From Variovorax sp. CAN15 (GTDB taxonomy: Bacteria; Pseudomonadota; Gammaproteobacteria; Burkholderiales; Burkholderiaceae_C), in NCBI RefSeq assembly GCF_030462475.1, contig NZ_JASMRZ010000009.1:1-64000 (forward strand): a DNA stretch of 64,000 nucleotides, written 5' to 3'. Shown one piece after another: positions 46,103-54,595 of the stretch. The notes beneath the pieces are model-generated. The model did no database searches. It was given only the letters and a program-made list of their open reading frames with translations, and was not told the origin of the DNA. The position numbers and the translations under genes were made by a program. How positions within the stretch are numbered: position 1 is the first letter of the stretch; each line of letters opens with the position of its first letter.

Positions 46103-47790
46103 ATCTCGAAGCGTCAAGGCCGGCGCTGTTGATCGAAGTCGCCTATCCCGGCACCAGTTGTACCCAATACGACCTGCGTGCATTGTTCTGGCGCAATGGG
46201 CACGCGTTAGGGCCCAGGTGGAGCCGATCAGGAGCACACCGAAGCGCATCTGGCTCGGTCAGAGAGCAGTCCTATCCGATCCTTGAAGCCATACAGAGGG
46301 GATATCGCACTGCCCAAGCAGAAGGCACATCGTTGCGCACGTTGGGCAACAGTTTGGTGAGCCTGCGAACGTTCTGGGCACACTGTGAGGAGCACCGGCT
46401 TTTTCCGTTGAAAGATTCGCAAGCCGGCTGGTCAGCCTCGCTGTCGCATTGGGTCGATGCGCTCTGGCAGAAGGTCAGATGCGGAAAGCTCGCCGAACGC
46501 TCAGCAGGTGCTGCATCATGGGGTGTTGCCGGAGTACTGGCCCGAGCGCTTGAAGTGTCCCCCGCTTCAATCGTAGGCCGCACAGTGATGCCAAGAATCA
46601 ATGCCAGTCGGGGGGCACCGCCAAGGCACGAGAAAATCGACCTTGCGGTGATCGACCAGTTCATCGAGGATCTAGCCGACATTGCTTCAGCCATCACGCG
46701 CGAATCGTTGGAGGGTAATTGGCCTTTGAAGATAGATTTTCGATCGGGCGCTGTGCTGCGCTATCGCGGCTCGGGGCGACCGTCACAAACTTCGAATAGC
46801 TATCTGGCGGATGCGACGACCAAAGCCAAAGCCGTCTCCATCCGCACACAGGCCGAGTGCCTTCGCTTTATCGGGATGACCGGAGCGAATTTGCAAGTAG
46901 CTTTGGATCTTCGAACCGAAGATATCTCTTTCGAAAGCATGAGTGGCAGCTACCGTGTGCGCGGCTTGAAGAACCGCCGTCATGATCAGGTCGATGTTCG
47001 AATTCCGAGAACGTATCGCTCGACCTTCGAGCGATGGCTCTCGTTTCGCGCAGATCTTTATCCGGACAGCTCTGTACTTAGGCTTTTCCCACTCTGGAGC
47101 AAAGAGGGAAAGGAGTCGACCGCCAAAGGCGAGCGCGGCTTCCAGCAACTGCGTGCGCTTCTGAAACTGGCAGGCCGGCCTTGTGTTTCTGCTGCGCTCC
47201 TGAGGTTCGCAAAGAGCCAGCGGTTGCTCAGGCTGGAAGCAATCGACGGAAATCTAAAAACCGTCGCGGGAGAGCTGCAGAACGAACTGGGCACGCTGTA
47301 CAGAAGCTATATGCGTGGCTCCCAACAGATGGCCACAGTGGAACTAGGTTCGTTCATCAAGACCATTGCGCCGAAGGCAAGTCAGCAGCGATTGCGCGAT
47401 GGCGGCTCATGTGCCGATCCCGACCATCCGCAGCTCATCACGATCGCTACAGACAGGGTGCCAGCGCCCGATTGCCGCAATCCGGCGGGATGCCTGTTCT
47501 GCGAGAACTACCGTGGAATCGCTAGCAAGGACTATCTGCACTCGGTGCTCTCTTACAAGGAATTTCTTCGGCTTCGCGCAGGAACTACCCCACTGGAGTC
47601 GCAGGTCTGGACAGCATCCATTCGCCCCACCATGGAGCGCATCGACGCCTTCGTCTGCAAGGTCGCTGAAACCAGTGAGCGGCTTCGCGAACAGATGGAG
47701 GAAGTGCGCGGTTTCATCGACGCGGGCAAGTTTCATGCTCGCTGGGTAGGTTGGATCGAGCTTCTCGCTAACGATCAGGGAATCCGCTGA
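46084..47790 (+). CDS. ginB: Tyrosine recombinase-like protein 2 of the GInt module (GinB-like, degenerate active site)
   Basis: A 568-aa protein between two clear integrases. The region expected to read TGxR is MTGANLQVALDL, so the first catalytic arginine is missing. The His-x-x-Arg box is also not recognisable, although a YRSYMRG segment could hold the tyrosine. A cysteine cluster near the end (DCRNPAGCLFCENYRGI) looks metal-binding. It overlaps both neighbours (19 bases upstream, one base TGATG downstream). It is probably a structural or DNA-binding partner. Confidence 0.75.
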   Translation: MVDHILNLEASRPALLIEVAYPGTSCTQYDLRALFWRNGHALGPRWSRSGAHRSASGSVREQSYPILEAIQRGYRTAQAEGTSLRTLGNSLVSLRTFWAHCEEHRLFPLKDSQAGWSASLSHWVDALWQKVRCGKLAERSAGAASWGVAGVLARALEVSPASIVGRTVMPRINASRGAPPRHEKIDLAVIDQFIEDLADIASAITRESLEGNWPLKIDFRSGAVLRYRGSGRPSQTSNSYLADATTKAKAVSIRTQAECLRFIGMTGANLQVALDLRTEDISFESMSGSYRVRGLKNRRHDQVDVRIPRTYRSTFERWLSFRADLYPDSSVLRLFPLWSKEGKESTAKGERGFQQLRALLKLAGRPCVSAALLRFAKSQRLLRLEAIDGNLKTVAGELQNELGTLYRSYMRGSQQMATVELGSFIKTIAPKASQQRLRDGGSCADPDHPQLITIATDRVPAPDCRNPAGCLFCENYRGIASKDYLHSVLSYKEFLRLRAGTTPLESQVWTASIRPTMERIDAFVCKVAETSERLREQMEEVRGFIDAGKFHARWVGWIELLANDQGIR

Positions 47791-49775
47791 TGTCATATAC
47801 CCTGGGCCTTGATCATCAAGGTGCACTCGATGTCCGAGCGCTCAATCATCGAACTCAGACACTCCAGCCGCCGGAGGATTTTCCGATATCCGTGACGTCT
47901 GAGGGTCGGGTACTGTCCCGATATCAAGACGACGTCTGGGACCTGACCCCCTATGCGACCACGGCCACGCGCATGAGATTTCTGCCTCTTGTCGATGGAG
48001 CCAGCGCAGCGGTGTCAATCCGCAACGTGGGTCTTCAGAAGCGAGTCGCCTTCTGGTCTTTGTACGGCATGGGTGTGCGCTGCTCGGTCAACTCGGTGCT
48101 GGGCCTTTTCCACGTCTTCCGGAAAATCATCGCGCTTTGCACAAGAAACGGCGTGCTTGCTTCCGAGCTTTTTCGCTACCCTGCCGTATATGAGCAACTA
48201 GCCACCTGCATCCCCATCTCGCAGAAGCAGGTCTTCCGTCGCCTGATGTCGCGGCTCTCGCGGGATGCCGACCTGCTCGACTTTCGAGTTCTTCATGAGG
48301 CCCAGTCAGAAGAGATCGCCAGGCAAATGGGACCCTATCGCCAGGTGCAGACCGCGTTCATTCCTGAGCGAATCTATTTCTACATCATCAACCGGTGCAC
48401 CGAAGTAGTAGAGATGTATTTGCAGCACCAAGAGCCGATCGCGGAACTCTACAAAGAGTGTGTCAAGGCTGCCATTGATTTCCCTTCGCGCAGAAACAAG
48501 CGCACCGGGCCTTGGCGCGGGCGCCGCGCAAGCAGCACCTCGCGCAACACTGCTCTGGAATGCGTCACGGGGAGAAGCTTCCTCGAGCATGCGATGAAGT
48601 TAGGCATTAAGGACGTCCTCGAAAAGACACTTTCTCGCAACCTTCATAAGACCACGGGCGTCAGGACAATAGGTACCTATCTGAAATCTGTATCACTGGC
48701 TTGCCGGCTGCTCCTCGCTGCCCTCAGTGGTATGCGAAGAACCGAACACGGCACACTTCACACGGACTGTTTAGAGCGCCGCACGGACGCATTGCTCGGC
48801 GAGGTGCTTCTCGTGAGGGGTGAAACAACCAAGACTCTCCGAGACAAGAGCACCTATTGGATTACCTCCGCGCCAGCAGACCGTGCCATCGAGGCGGCCA
48901 AGTCGGTCTCCTCGTTGCGCAGATACGGGTTACGCAAAGATCCCCGACGAAGCCCTCCAGCCAAAGGGCCGACGCTACTGTTTCCCTGGTGCACGGACCC
49001 ATGGACGCGGCTGCTCGGCGAAGATACGAGGTCCGTGAATGCTGCTGCAGTCTCGTCGAGCACCTTGTCGAGGGACATGCTGAACATGCTCGACACCGAA
49101 CAGCTTCGAATGACAACGCAGGATGTCGCACAGGCGATGCGACTTACCCCAGACCTTGACACGGCGGTTTTCTACGAAGGTGCCATCTGGCGGCTCTCCT
49201 GGCATCAGTTCCGACGCACGCTCGTTTGCCTCGCGCTCGGCGCGGGAGTCTCGCTGCCCTCGCTCGCCTGGCAGCTCAAGCACTGTGGTGTAGCGATGAC
49301 TCAGCACTACGGCACGAACTACTTCAACGTACCCGCTGACCGGGCGCTGCGTAGGGAGTTCGAGATGGCACAGATCGAATTGCTGCTCGTGCGTGGTCTG
49401 GAACTCACCAAGGACGACTATGTATCGGCTGTGGGCAAGAAACAAGTTGCAGTTCATCTGCTGTCGGAGAACGACGAGCGATCTCTGGTCAAGGCTGCAA
49501 AAGCGGGTGCTCTTGCGTTCAAGCGAACGGCGTTGGGTGTGTGCACGAATCCAGATCCGTGCACATACGGTGGATGGGAAGATGTGTCGCACTGCGCGGA
49601 CTGCACGAAGGCGCTGGTAGATCGCAACAATAAAGTCGCGATCAAGGCTTTTCTTAATGTCGTCGAGGCTGATCTGGAGGCATGCCGCGCCGCCGACGTC
49701 GTTCTTCGTGGCAGTCTCGAAGCTCAACGCGACGCAGCATTGAAAGCCCTGAATGCCATCTCATCACCAGACTGA
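47790..49775 (+). CDS. ginC: Tyrosine recombinase 3 of the GInt module (GinC-like)
   Basis: A 661-aa large integrase. Catalytic segments are SGMRRTEHGTL (Arg), SWHQFRRTLVCL (His-x-x-Arg) and KHCGVAMTQHYGTNYF (His and Tyr). The C-terminus has a cysteine/histidine cluster, GVCTNPDPC then SHCADC. It starts at TGATG from the GinB stop and overlaps the small fourth gene by 23 bases. Confidence 0.85.
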   Translation: MSYTLGLDHQGALDVRALNHRTQTLQPPEDFPISVTSEGRVLSRYQDDVWDLTPYATTATRMRFLPLVDGASAAVSIRNVGLQKRVAFWSLYGMGVRCSVNSVLGLFHVFRKIIALCTRNGVLASELFRYPAVYEQLATCIPISQKQVFRRLMSRLSRDADLLDFRVLHEAQSEEIARQMGPYRQVQTAFIPERIYFYIINRCTEVVEMYLQHQEPIAELYKECVKAAIDFPSRRNKRTGPWRGRRASSTSRNTALECVTGRSFLEHAMKLGIKDVLEKTLSRNLHKTTGVRTIGTYLKSVSLACRLLLAALSGMRRTEHGTLHTDCLERRTDALLGEVLLVRGETTKTLRDKSTYWITSAPADRAIEAAKSVSSLRRYGLRKDPRRSPPAKGPTLLFPWCTDPWTRLLGEDTRSVNAAAVSSSTLSRDMLNMLDTEQLRMTTQDVAQAMRLTPDLDTAVFYEGAIWRLSWHQFRRTLVCLALGAGVSLPSLAWQLKHCGVAMTQHYGTNYFNVPADRALRREFEMAQIELLLVRGLELTKDDYVSAVGKKQVAVHLLSENDERSLVKAAKAGALAFKRTALGVCTNPDPCTYGGWEDVSHCADCTKALVDRNNKVAIKAFLNVVEADLEACRAADVVLRGSLEAQRDAALKALNAISSPD

Positions 49776-50181
49776 AACTGGCCGCGGTGGCGCTGAACGC
49801 GAGTTCGCATCGGCCTTCCTCAGACTCAGGGAGGATCGACCGATCCGACTTCCCAAAGGGACGCCGGTGTCCCAGAACAATGTCGCGAAGGAAGCTGGCT
49901 GCACGGCATCGGCACTGCGAAAAGAGCGATTCCCTGAGCTGGTGAAACAGATCCAAGATTTTGTTGCTCCGTCAGCCAAGGCGCCCAACGATCTCCGAGA
50001 ACGGCTAGCCCACGCCGAGCAGCGGAACAAACTCCTTCTGCAGGAAAGGGCGGCACTGCGCGACCGGTATGACCTCCAAACAAGCCGTGTGCTCAGCCTG
50101 CTTGCCGAGACAGCGGAGTTGAAGCGACAAATCAAGATCCTGGAATCCGAGCTGCGGGGAAATATCAGGCCCTTACGGTAG
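49753..50181 (+). CDS. ginD: Small HTH/coiled-coil protein of the GInt module (GinD-like, Tn554 TnpC-like)
   Basis: A 142-aa protein. Residues about 34-68 form an HTH with VSQNNVAKEAGCTASALRK. Residues about 80-135 form a heptad-rich coiled coil (ERLAHAEQRNKLLLQERAAL). A gene of this type following three recombinases is the diagnostic fourth gene of GInts and resembles TnpC of Tn554, which influences orientation and efficiency of integration. Confidence 0.8.
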   Translation: MPSHHQTETGRGGAEREFASAFLRLREDRPIRLPKGTPVSQNNVAKEAGCTASALRKERFPELVKQIQDFVAPSAKAPNDLRERLAHAEQRNKLLLQERAALRDRYDLQTSRVLSLLAETAELKRQIKILESELRGNIRPLR

Positions 50182-50189
50182 CGCATTTG

Positions 50190-50400
50190 CCCCATCAGAC
50201 CCGACCAAGATGAGCGGGGTTGTCGGCAGATCTTCTGCGGCTTTCGCAGGACCTCTTCGTCGAGGTCGTGCGAATCCATTCATGGTGACCAGCGAAACAG
50301 GCGCCGCCGATGGGACGACTCTCTTGGGAGGGGGCGGTAATCCCCGAGGACTGAAGGCAGCAGAGAGTGACAAGATGTTTGCCTGCTGAACTGTTAAAAA
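50190..50400 (+). ncRNA. Structured leader, candidate AvcI-type RNA antitoxin
   Basis: The 234 bases between ginD and the deaminase gene hold no convincing gene but several strong hairpins: CTGCG/CGCAG (50235-50249), directly followed by GACCTC/GAGGTC (50250-50267), then a long arm ACTCTCT/AGAGAGT (50318-50324 with 50362-50368) enclosing GGGG/CCCC (50331-50345). AvcD deaminases are held inactive by an sRNA, AvcI, encoded just upstream on the same strand, and this is the right place and size. Homology to known AvcI cannot be judged here. Confidence 0.45.
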
Positions 50401-50415
50401 ATCTGGAGGAAGGAT

Positions 50416-52041
50416 ATGTCCGCAATTGCAAAGCCCCTGGTTAAAAGGCGAACTCTGCTGACCGACGATCGCCAACTAATTGAGAAATTCGCAGCTCGAA
50501 AATCTCACGAACTGGTGATAGCCTTTGCTGGACCGATTGGCTGCGGAATCCAATCTGTTGTCGAAATGAGCACCATTCGCCTCAAGGAGCGTGGCTACGA
50601 GGTGGTACATGTGAAGTTGAGCGAATTCTTGGAAGAAGCAATCAAGAGCGGCTTTGTGGAGGAATGGGAGCCTCCGGCTGGCTCCTCCAATCGCCTTTTA
50701 CGGTATCGTCGATTGCAAGAGGCCGGAAAGGAGCTTCGCAGCCAAACCCAAAATCCAGCAATTCTTGCTGAGTATGCAATACGTCAGATATCTATTGATC
50801 GTCGCAAGAGATTTGCCAGTGATGGTGGATCGCTCGAATCAACTGCACCCATTGTCCCCAAAAGGGTCGCCTACTTGATTGACCAGGTAAAGCGCCCGGA
50901 AGAAGTTGCCCTTCTCCGAGTCGTCTATGGAAATTTATTTTACCTCGCTGGCGTTACGCGAATCAAAGACAGACGGGTTGAAGAACTTGTGCGCGAAAAA
51001 GTCCGAGCAAATGAGGTGGAAGGACTCATCGAGATTGACAAGAATGAAGGAGAAAAAAATGGACAACAACTCGACAAAACGCTTCAGCTCGCCGATTACT
51101 TCATAAGAAATGATGCTAAAACGATCGATGACAAGAGGCGAAAAGTCGATCGCTTTTTGGATTTGATTCACGGCGACAAAAGTGTCACCCCCAGCAAAGC
51201 TGAACATGGAATGTATGCCGCCTATGCTGCTGGGCTGCGTTCGGCTTGTTTGTCTCGGCAAGTTGGTGCCGCCATCGCAGCAAGCGGCGGTGAAGTGATT
51301 TCAACTGGGTGCAACGATGTCCCGAAGGCAGGAGGAGGCCTCTACACCTCAGACTCTCAGCCGGTAGACATGCGATGTGTTCATCAGGACGGTCAAGTGT
51401 GCTTCAACGATTTTCACAAGAAAAAGCTTCTGACCGAACTAGGCGACGAGATTGAAAAAGAGTTGAAAAATCTCAAGCGAGGCGAGACCTCGATCACGCT
51501 AGCTCCCGGCGAGCGGGCGCAACTGCTTGACGCAATTTACGAAAACACTCGTGTGAAAGATTTGATTGAATTTTCTCGCTCTGTTCACGCCGAGATGGAT
51601 GCAATCGTAGCTCTGGTCCGAACAGGTGGAGGTGGCCTTGAAGGCGCGACGCTCTATACAACTACATTCCCCTGCCACAACTGCGCTCGACACATTGTTG
51701 CTGCAGGAATAACCAAGGTCTTCTACATTGAGCCTTACGAAAAAAGTTTAGCCAAAGATTTGCACCAAGACGCCATTGCGTTTGAAGTCGAGGAGTCAAC
51801 AGTGCAGACACCCAGAAGGGTAGAGTTTCTTCATTTTGAAGGTGTTGCACCGAGGCAGTTCGGGAACATGTTTCGAGCTGTCAATCGAAAAGATTCATCC
51901 GGCAAATTTATACCAATTGAGACCAGGACGGCAGAAAAATTTCTGCCAGAATATATTGACAGCTATCAAGATTTTGAAGCCAAGGCTGTTCAGCATTTAG
52001 AAAATGAAATAACCAGACTTTCAAAATTGAAAACGGCTTGA
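50416..52041 (+). CDS. avcD: Anti-phage dCTP/dCMP deaminase with N-terminal P-loop domain (AvcD/DCD type)
   Basis: A 541-aa two-domain protein. The N-terminal adenylate-kinase-like domain has a degenerate P-loop GPIGCGIQS (residues 39-47, no GKS) and LIDQVKRPEEVALLR. The C-terminal zinc deaminase domain has His391-Ala-Glu393 (HAEMDA) and Cys420/Cys423 (PCHNC). Such proteins deaminate dCTP/dCMP on phage infection and starve replication. A strong ribosome site (GGAGGAAGG) precedes the ATG. Codon use is much AT-richer than all neighbours, a sign of separate acquisition. An ordinary dCMP deaminase is unlikely at this length. Confidence 0.88.
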   Translation: MSAIAKPLVKRRTLLTDDRQLIEKFAARKSHELVIAFAGPIGCGIQSVVEMSTIRLKERGYEVVHVKLSEFLEEAIKSGFVEEWEPPAGSSNRLLRYRRLQEAGKELRSQTQNPAILAEYAIRQISIDRRKRFASDGGSLESTAPIVPKRVAYLIDQVKRPEEVALLRVVYGNLFYLAGVTRIKDRRVEELVREKVRANEVEGLIEIDKNEGEKNGQQLDKTLQLADYFIRNDAKTIDDKRRKVDRFLDLIHGDKSVTPSKAEHGMYAAYAAGLRSACLSRQVGAAIAASGGEVISTGCNDVPKAGGGLYTSDSQPVDMRCVHQDGQVCFNDFHKKKLLTELGDEIEKELKNLKRGETSITLAPGERAQLLDAIYENTRVKDLIEFSRSVHAEMDAIVALVRTGGGGLEGATLYTTTFPCHNCARHIVAAGITKVFYIEPYEKSLAKDLHQDAIAFEVEESTVQTPRRVEFLHFEGVAPRQFGNMFRAVNRKDSSGKFIPIETRTAEKFLPEYIDSYQDFEAKAVQHLENEITRLSKLKTA

Positions 52042-52060
52042 CAAAAAATAAAAAATGCGC

Positions 52061-52089
52061 TTGACAAGTTCGAGCAATTTAGAGAAACT
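52061..52089 (+). promoter_or_regulatory. Possible sigma70 promoter downstream of the deaminase gene
   Basis: TTGACA at 52061-52066 is a perfect -35 box, and 17 bases later GAAACT is a weak -10. A second TTGACA overlaps the deaminase stop at 52038. It would drive the 72-aa gene separately from the deaminase. Confidence 0.35.
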
Positions 52090-52119
52090 ACGCTTGTTGA
52101 TAACTTAATGGAGGCTGTG

Positions 52120-52338
52120 ATGCGTAAACCAAGCAGCGAAACTCCAGGTCAGTTGTTGCTCGCACTGGAGCAATCGGCCCCGCCGGTGCCACGTGCTGTG
52201 GAAGTGCAATCGAACGTGGTTGTCCACGTGCACTTCGGCTCGAAGCTGTCACAACGTATTGCAGAGCGTGCGACCAGCGTCGAAGAGTCGAAGATCATCG
52301 AGAGTGTGCTGGCTCAGGCGAGAAAGCTTAGCTGGTAG
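52120..52338 (+). CDS. Small hypothetical protein downstream of AvcD
   Basis: A 72-aa protein starting MRKPSSETPGQLLLALEQSA with GGAGG five bases before the ATG. It has a beta-like VVVHVHFGSKL and a helical tail (SVEESKIIESVLAQARKL). No family recognised. It is the only gene following the deaminase on the same strand; whether it belongs to that defence unit is open. Confidence 0.55.
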   Translation: MRKPSSETPGQLLLALEQSAPPVPRAVEVQSNVVVHVHFGSKLSQRIAERATSVEESKIIESVLAQARKLSW

Positions 52339-52588
52339 CTAGCTGGCGCATGCGCGCCGGCCTTGCTGCTTCCCAACCGTCGAGAGCCGCTCTGCTCAGT
52401 CCCGACGGGTACTGGGCCTCTTCACGCGTTGCGCTCTTGGATGTGCTCCAACCTGCACTACGTTGAAGACATCCACACCAAAGTGCCCAATCGACCAGAA
52501 CCTGAGTGCTATGTCGGGCGTTGAGGTGCATGGTGGTTTGCCCACTTTGACTTCCCCATGAATTGGCTCGCTCAAAAAGGACTCTCAT
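52328..52588 (-). CDS. Possible 86-aa protein coupled to the XRE regulator
   Basis: Its ATG overlaps the stop codon of the XRE gene (ATGA), the arrangement of a coupled second gene. The sequence has MHLNARHSTQVLVDWALWCG and a C-terminal RAALDGWEAARPARMRQL. It overlaps the 72-aa gene on the other strand by 11 bases. No family recognised, and it could be spurious. Confidence 0.35.
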   Translation of the reverse strand: MRVLFERANSWGSQSGQTTMHLNARHSTQVLVDWALWCGCLQRSAGWSTSKSATREEAQYPSGLSRAALDGWEAARPARMRQLATS

Positions 52589-52830
52589 ATGCCGGCTTGA
52601 GCGGCCAGCTCCTCCAACGAAATACCGATACCAGACGCGATCCGAATCACAACCATGATTCCAGGGTTCTGAGTTCCTCGTTCAATACTGCTCATGTAGG
52701 AACGATCGACGTGGCTCCGATGCGCTAACTCTTCCTGCGAGAGCCCGCGCGCTTGCCGAGTTGCCCTGATCGCCAGTCCCAACGCCACAAGCGCTGGGTC
52801 CAGCGCATGTTTGGGCGAAGGAATTGGCAT
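52585..52830 (-). CDS. XRE-family (Cro/CI-type) HTH regulator
   Basis: An 81-aa single-domain repressor-like protein: ALGLAIRATRQARGLSQEEL, then HRSHVDRSYMSSIERGTQNP (recognition helix) and ISLEELAAQAGI. It is divergent from the 156-aa orphan gene across 65 bases, so it probably controls that gene and itself. An ATG 17 codons upstream is possible but would intrude on the divergent promoter. Confidence 0.82.
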   Translation of the reverse strand: MPIPSPKHALDPALVALGLAIRATRQARGLSQEELAHRSHVDRSYMSSIERGTQNPGIMVVIRIASGIGISLEELAAQAGI

Positions 52831-52895
52831 GGACAAAATCGTCCGCCAATGCGTACGATTACACCACGGATGATCTTCCACATAGGGGGTTTGGC

Positions 52896-53366
52896 ATGTT
52901 CCGAGTTGATAGTCGCTTCGAAATCTACATGCCGCCCTTTCTGGAAAGTGAGAGCGCGGAACTTCGACAATTCCATCTTGTTGAGCAGTGCTTCAACGTG
53001 CCGCTCTGGCATGTTCAGGTTCTCCCTCTAGCTGCCAAAGACGAATTTCAACGATGGAGTTGCTATCTGGTGGTACGTGCGGGTGATGCGCTCGGCATAC
53101 TGGTAGGACAGCAATGGGAACGCGTGAAGCTTCATGTCGTGTTGCCGGAGTACATGACGCGAACGAACTCCATCAAGATGTCCAGGTGCACCGCACTTTG
53201 GGAGTGCAGCTTAGGTGAGGAGCAGCAAGTCGCATGGCAGTTCGACACTGCACTCGGTTCTTTTCTCGATCCAGAATTTGGCGAGTTTGATACCTCAAGA
53301 GTGAAGAGGCGTGAAATCAGGTGGCGTGACCCTGAAATCGCGAATGAACCCGGGGGAGCTCATTGA
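52896..53366 (+). CDS. Hypothetical protein divergent from an XRE regulator
   Basis: A 156-aa protein starting at 52896, where AGGGGG lies six bases upstream; an in-frame ATG at 52824 would overlap the regulator gene. It has MFRVDSRFEIYMPPFLESES and many Trp/Tyr/Arg residues, no transmembrane segment and no recognised motif. The divergent pairing with a small Cro-like protein resembles regulated toxin or immunity loci, but no toxin fold is evident. Confidence 0.6.
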   Translation: MFRVDSRFEIYMPPFLESESAELRQFHLVEQCFNVPLWHVQVLPLAAKDEFQRWSCYLVVRAGDALGILVGQQWERVKLHVVLPEYMTRTNSIKMSRCTALWECSLGEEQQVAWQFDTALGSFLDPEFGEFDTSRVKRREIRWRDPEIANEPGGAH

Positions 53367-53591
53367 TCACATCTGAAAAGCAGTCGGCTTCAACTTGCCA
53401 CATCGTCCTCGGCCGCAAAGCTCTGGCGATTCGTTATGGCTTCGAAGGTCAGTCAAGACTGATCGCGGTGCACTTGACTTTCCAACCGTGCGGCAGCAAT
53501 TCGTCGATGCGAATGTGTGGCTGCGTGGGCAGCCGAGCCGGCGAACGCCGCCCGCCGGGCTGACCAGCAAACACCTCGATGACCGTTAGCG

Positions 53592-54377
53592 CTAAGCGCG
53601 CGCTCCGGCACCCTCGTCGTCTTCCATGTCCTTGTCCGTGAACGGACCAAAAAGAACCGAATCGCGGCTTGGGGAGTATCGACCGCCGTCCGCCTGAAAC
53701 TTTTTCACTTCTTCAAGGGTGAAGTCCTTCGTGCGAACCAGATGCTGAGCAATCTGTTCATCGATCGGAACGCTGTCAATCTGGAAGATGACCTGTTCCA
53801 TCTTCCGCTCGATAGTGAAGGTTTCTTCCAAGCGCTCGCGCAAGGCCTCGACTGGGTATCCAGCGATCAGCCGGGTGCCGATATCTGGGAGTTCGGTGAA
53901 CACCTCGAAAAAGGGCCCCCGCAACTCGAACTCGCCATCCCACTGCATCTCGACCTCACGACCGTCATCCCGGATGCGGTAGGGCATGGCCTTTCTGTGC
54001 CAGCAAAGGCACATGACCAGTTCATCATTGGGTTCAAGAAGCCATGCATCACCATCCGTTGTCGTGAACAACACAAGGCGCGCGTTCTGAAAAAGGTCGC
54101 TCGGCGCGACCCACATCTTTGCCTCACCCGCCTGCGCAAGCCGCACTGCGTCAGCACAAGCGTGGAGCAAGACTTCGGTTGGGTCGATGCCTGGCTTTCC
54201 ACCTGGCGCTTCCGTCATCTCTTGGCAGGTTATTACGTGATGCCAGTGGTTGTATCCGTTCCGCCGTGCGATCCGGTCGAGAAGGTCGGTGTGCTTGCCA
54301 CCGCCGGTGCGTTGGAGCTTTTTGGCGGCTTTTTTCATGGTGTCCACCTGGGAGGCAGACGTGGGAATGAAACGCAT
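53592..54377 (-). CDS. Hypothetical protein with N-terminal glyoxalase-related helical domain
   Basis: A 261-aa protein. The first 50 residues carry a mobile-element-typical motif, MKKAAKKLQRTGGGKHTDLL then IARRNGYNHWHHV, similar to the short domain NCBI calls glyoxalase-superfamily. The remainder is unrecognised. The start at 54377 is preferred (TGGA upstream); longer forms add a low-quality leader. Confidence 0.6.
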   Translation of the reverse strand: MRFIPTSASQVDTMKKAAKKLQRTGGGKHTDLLDRIARRNGYNHWHHVITCQEMTEAPGGKPGIDPTEVLLHACADAVRLAQAGEAKMWVAPSDLFQNARLVLFTTTDGDAWLLEPNDELVMCLCWHRKAMPYRIRDDGREVEMQWDGEFELRGPFFEVFTELPDIGTRLIAGYPVEALRERLEETFTIERKMEQVIFQIDSVPIDEQIAQHLVRTKDFTLEEVKKFQADGGRYSPSRDSVLFGPFTDKDMEDDEGAGARA

Positions 54378-54595
54378 GAGAAATTCCATTTCTGCATGCG
54401 AGCGCAAGGTGCTCACTGCCAAGGCCCGCTTGCAAAAAGGGAACCAGGGAAGAGGATGGGTGCGACCGTCCCGCAAGGGTTTGCCAAGATGAGCAGCAGG
54501 CGCCGGAAGTCGCCTGCCGCAAGCATACAGCGCATGCAGAACGTTGAGCAAGAGCACGTCGCAGGCTTGCGACGCATCGGCGCCCAGCCCGCGCG

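Noticed and set aside
44861-49775. The three recombinases as a RIT element or a plain Tn554 relative
   Set aside because: A small coiled-coil HTH gene follows the trio and cargo lies behind it, which fits a GInt better; RIT elements have only the three genes. Tn554 kinship of the module is still likely.
50173-50475. A 100-codon minus-strand frame across the deaminase leader
   Set aside because: It overlaps the strong deaminase ribosome site and start and follows hairpin sequence on the other strand; no motif is present.
50416-52041. The deaminase as a housekeeping ComEB-type dCMP deaminase
   Set aside because: It is more than three times too long and has an N-terminal P-loop-like domain and a structured leader, as in anti-phage deaminases.
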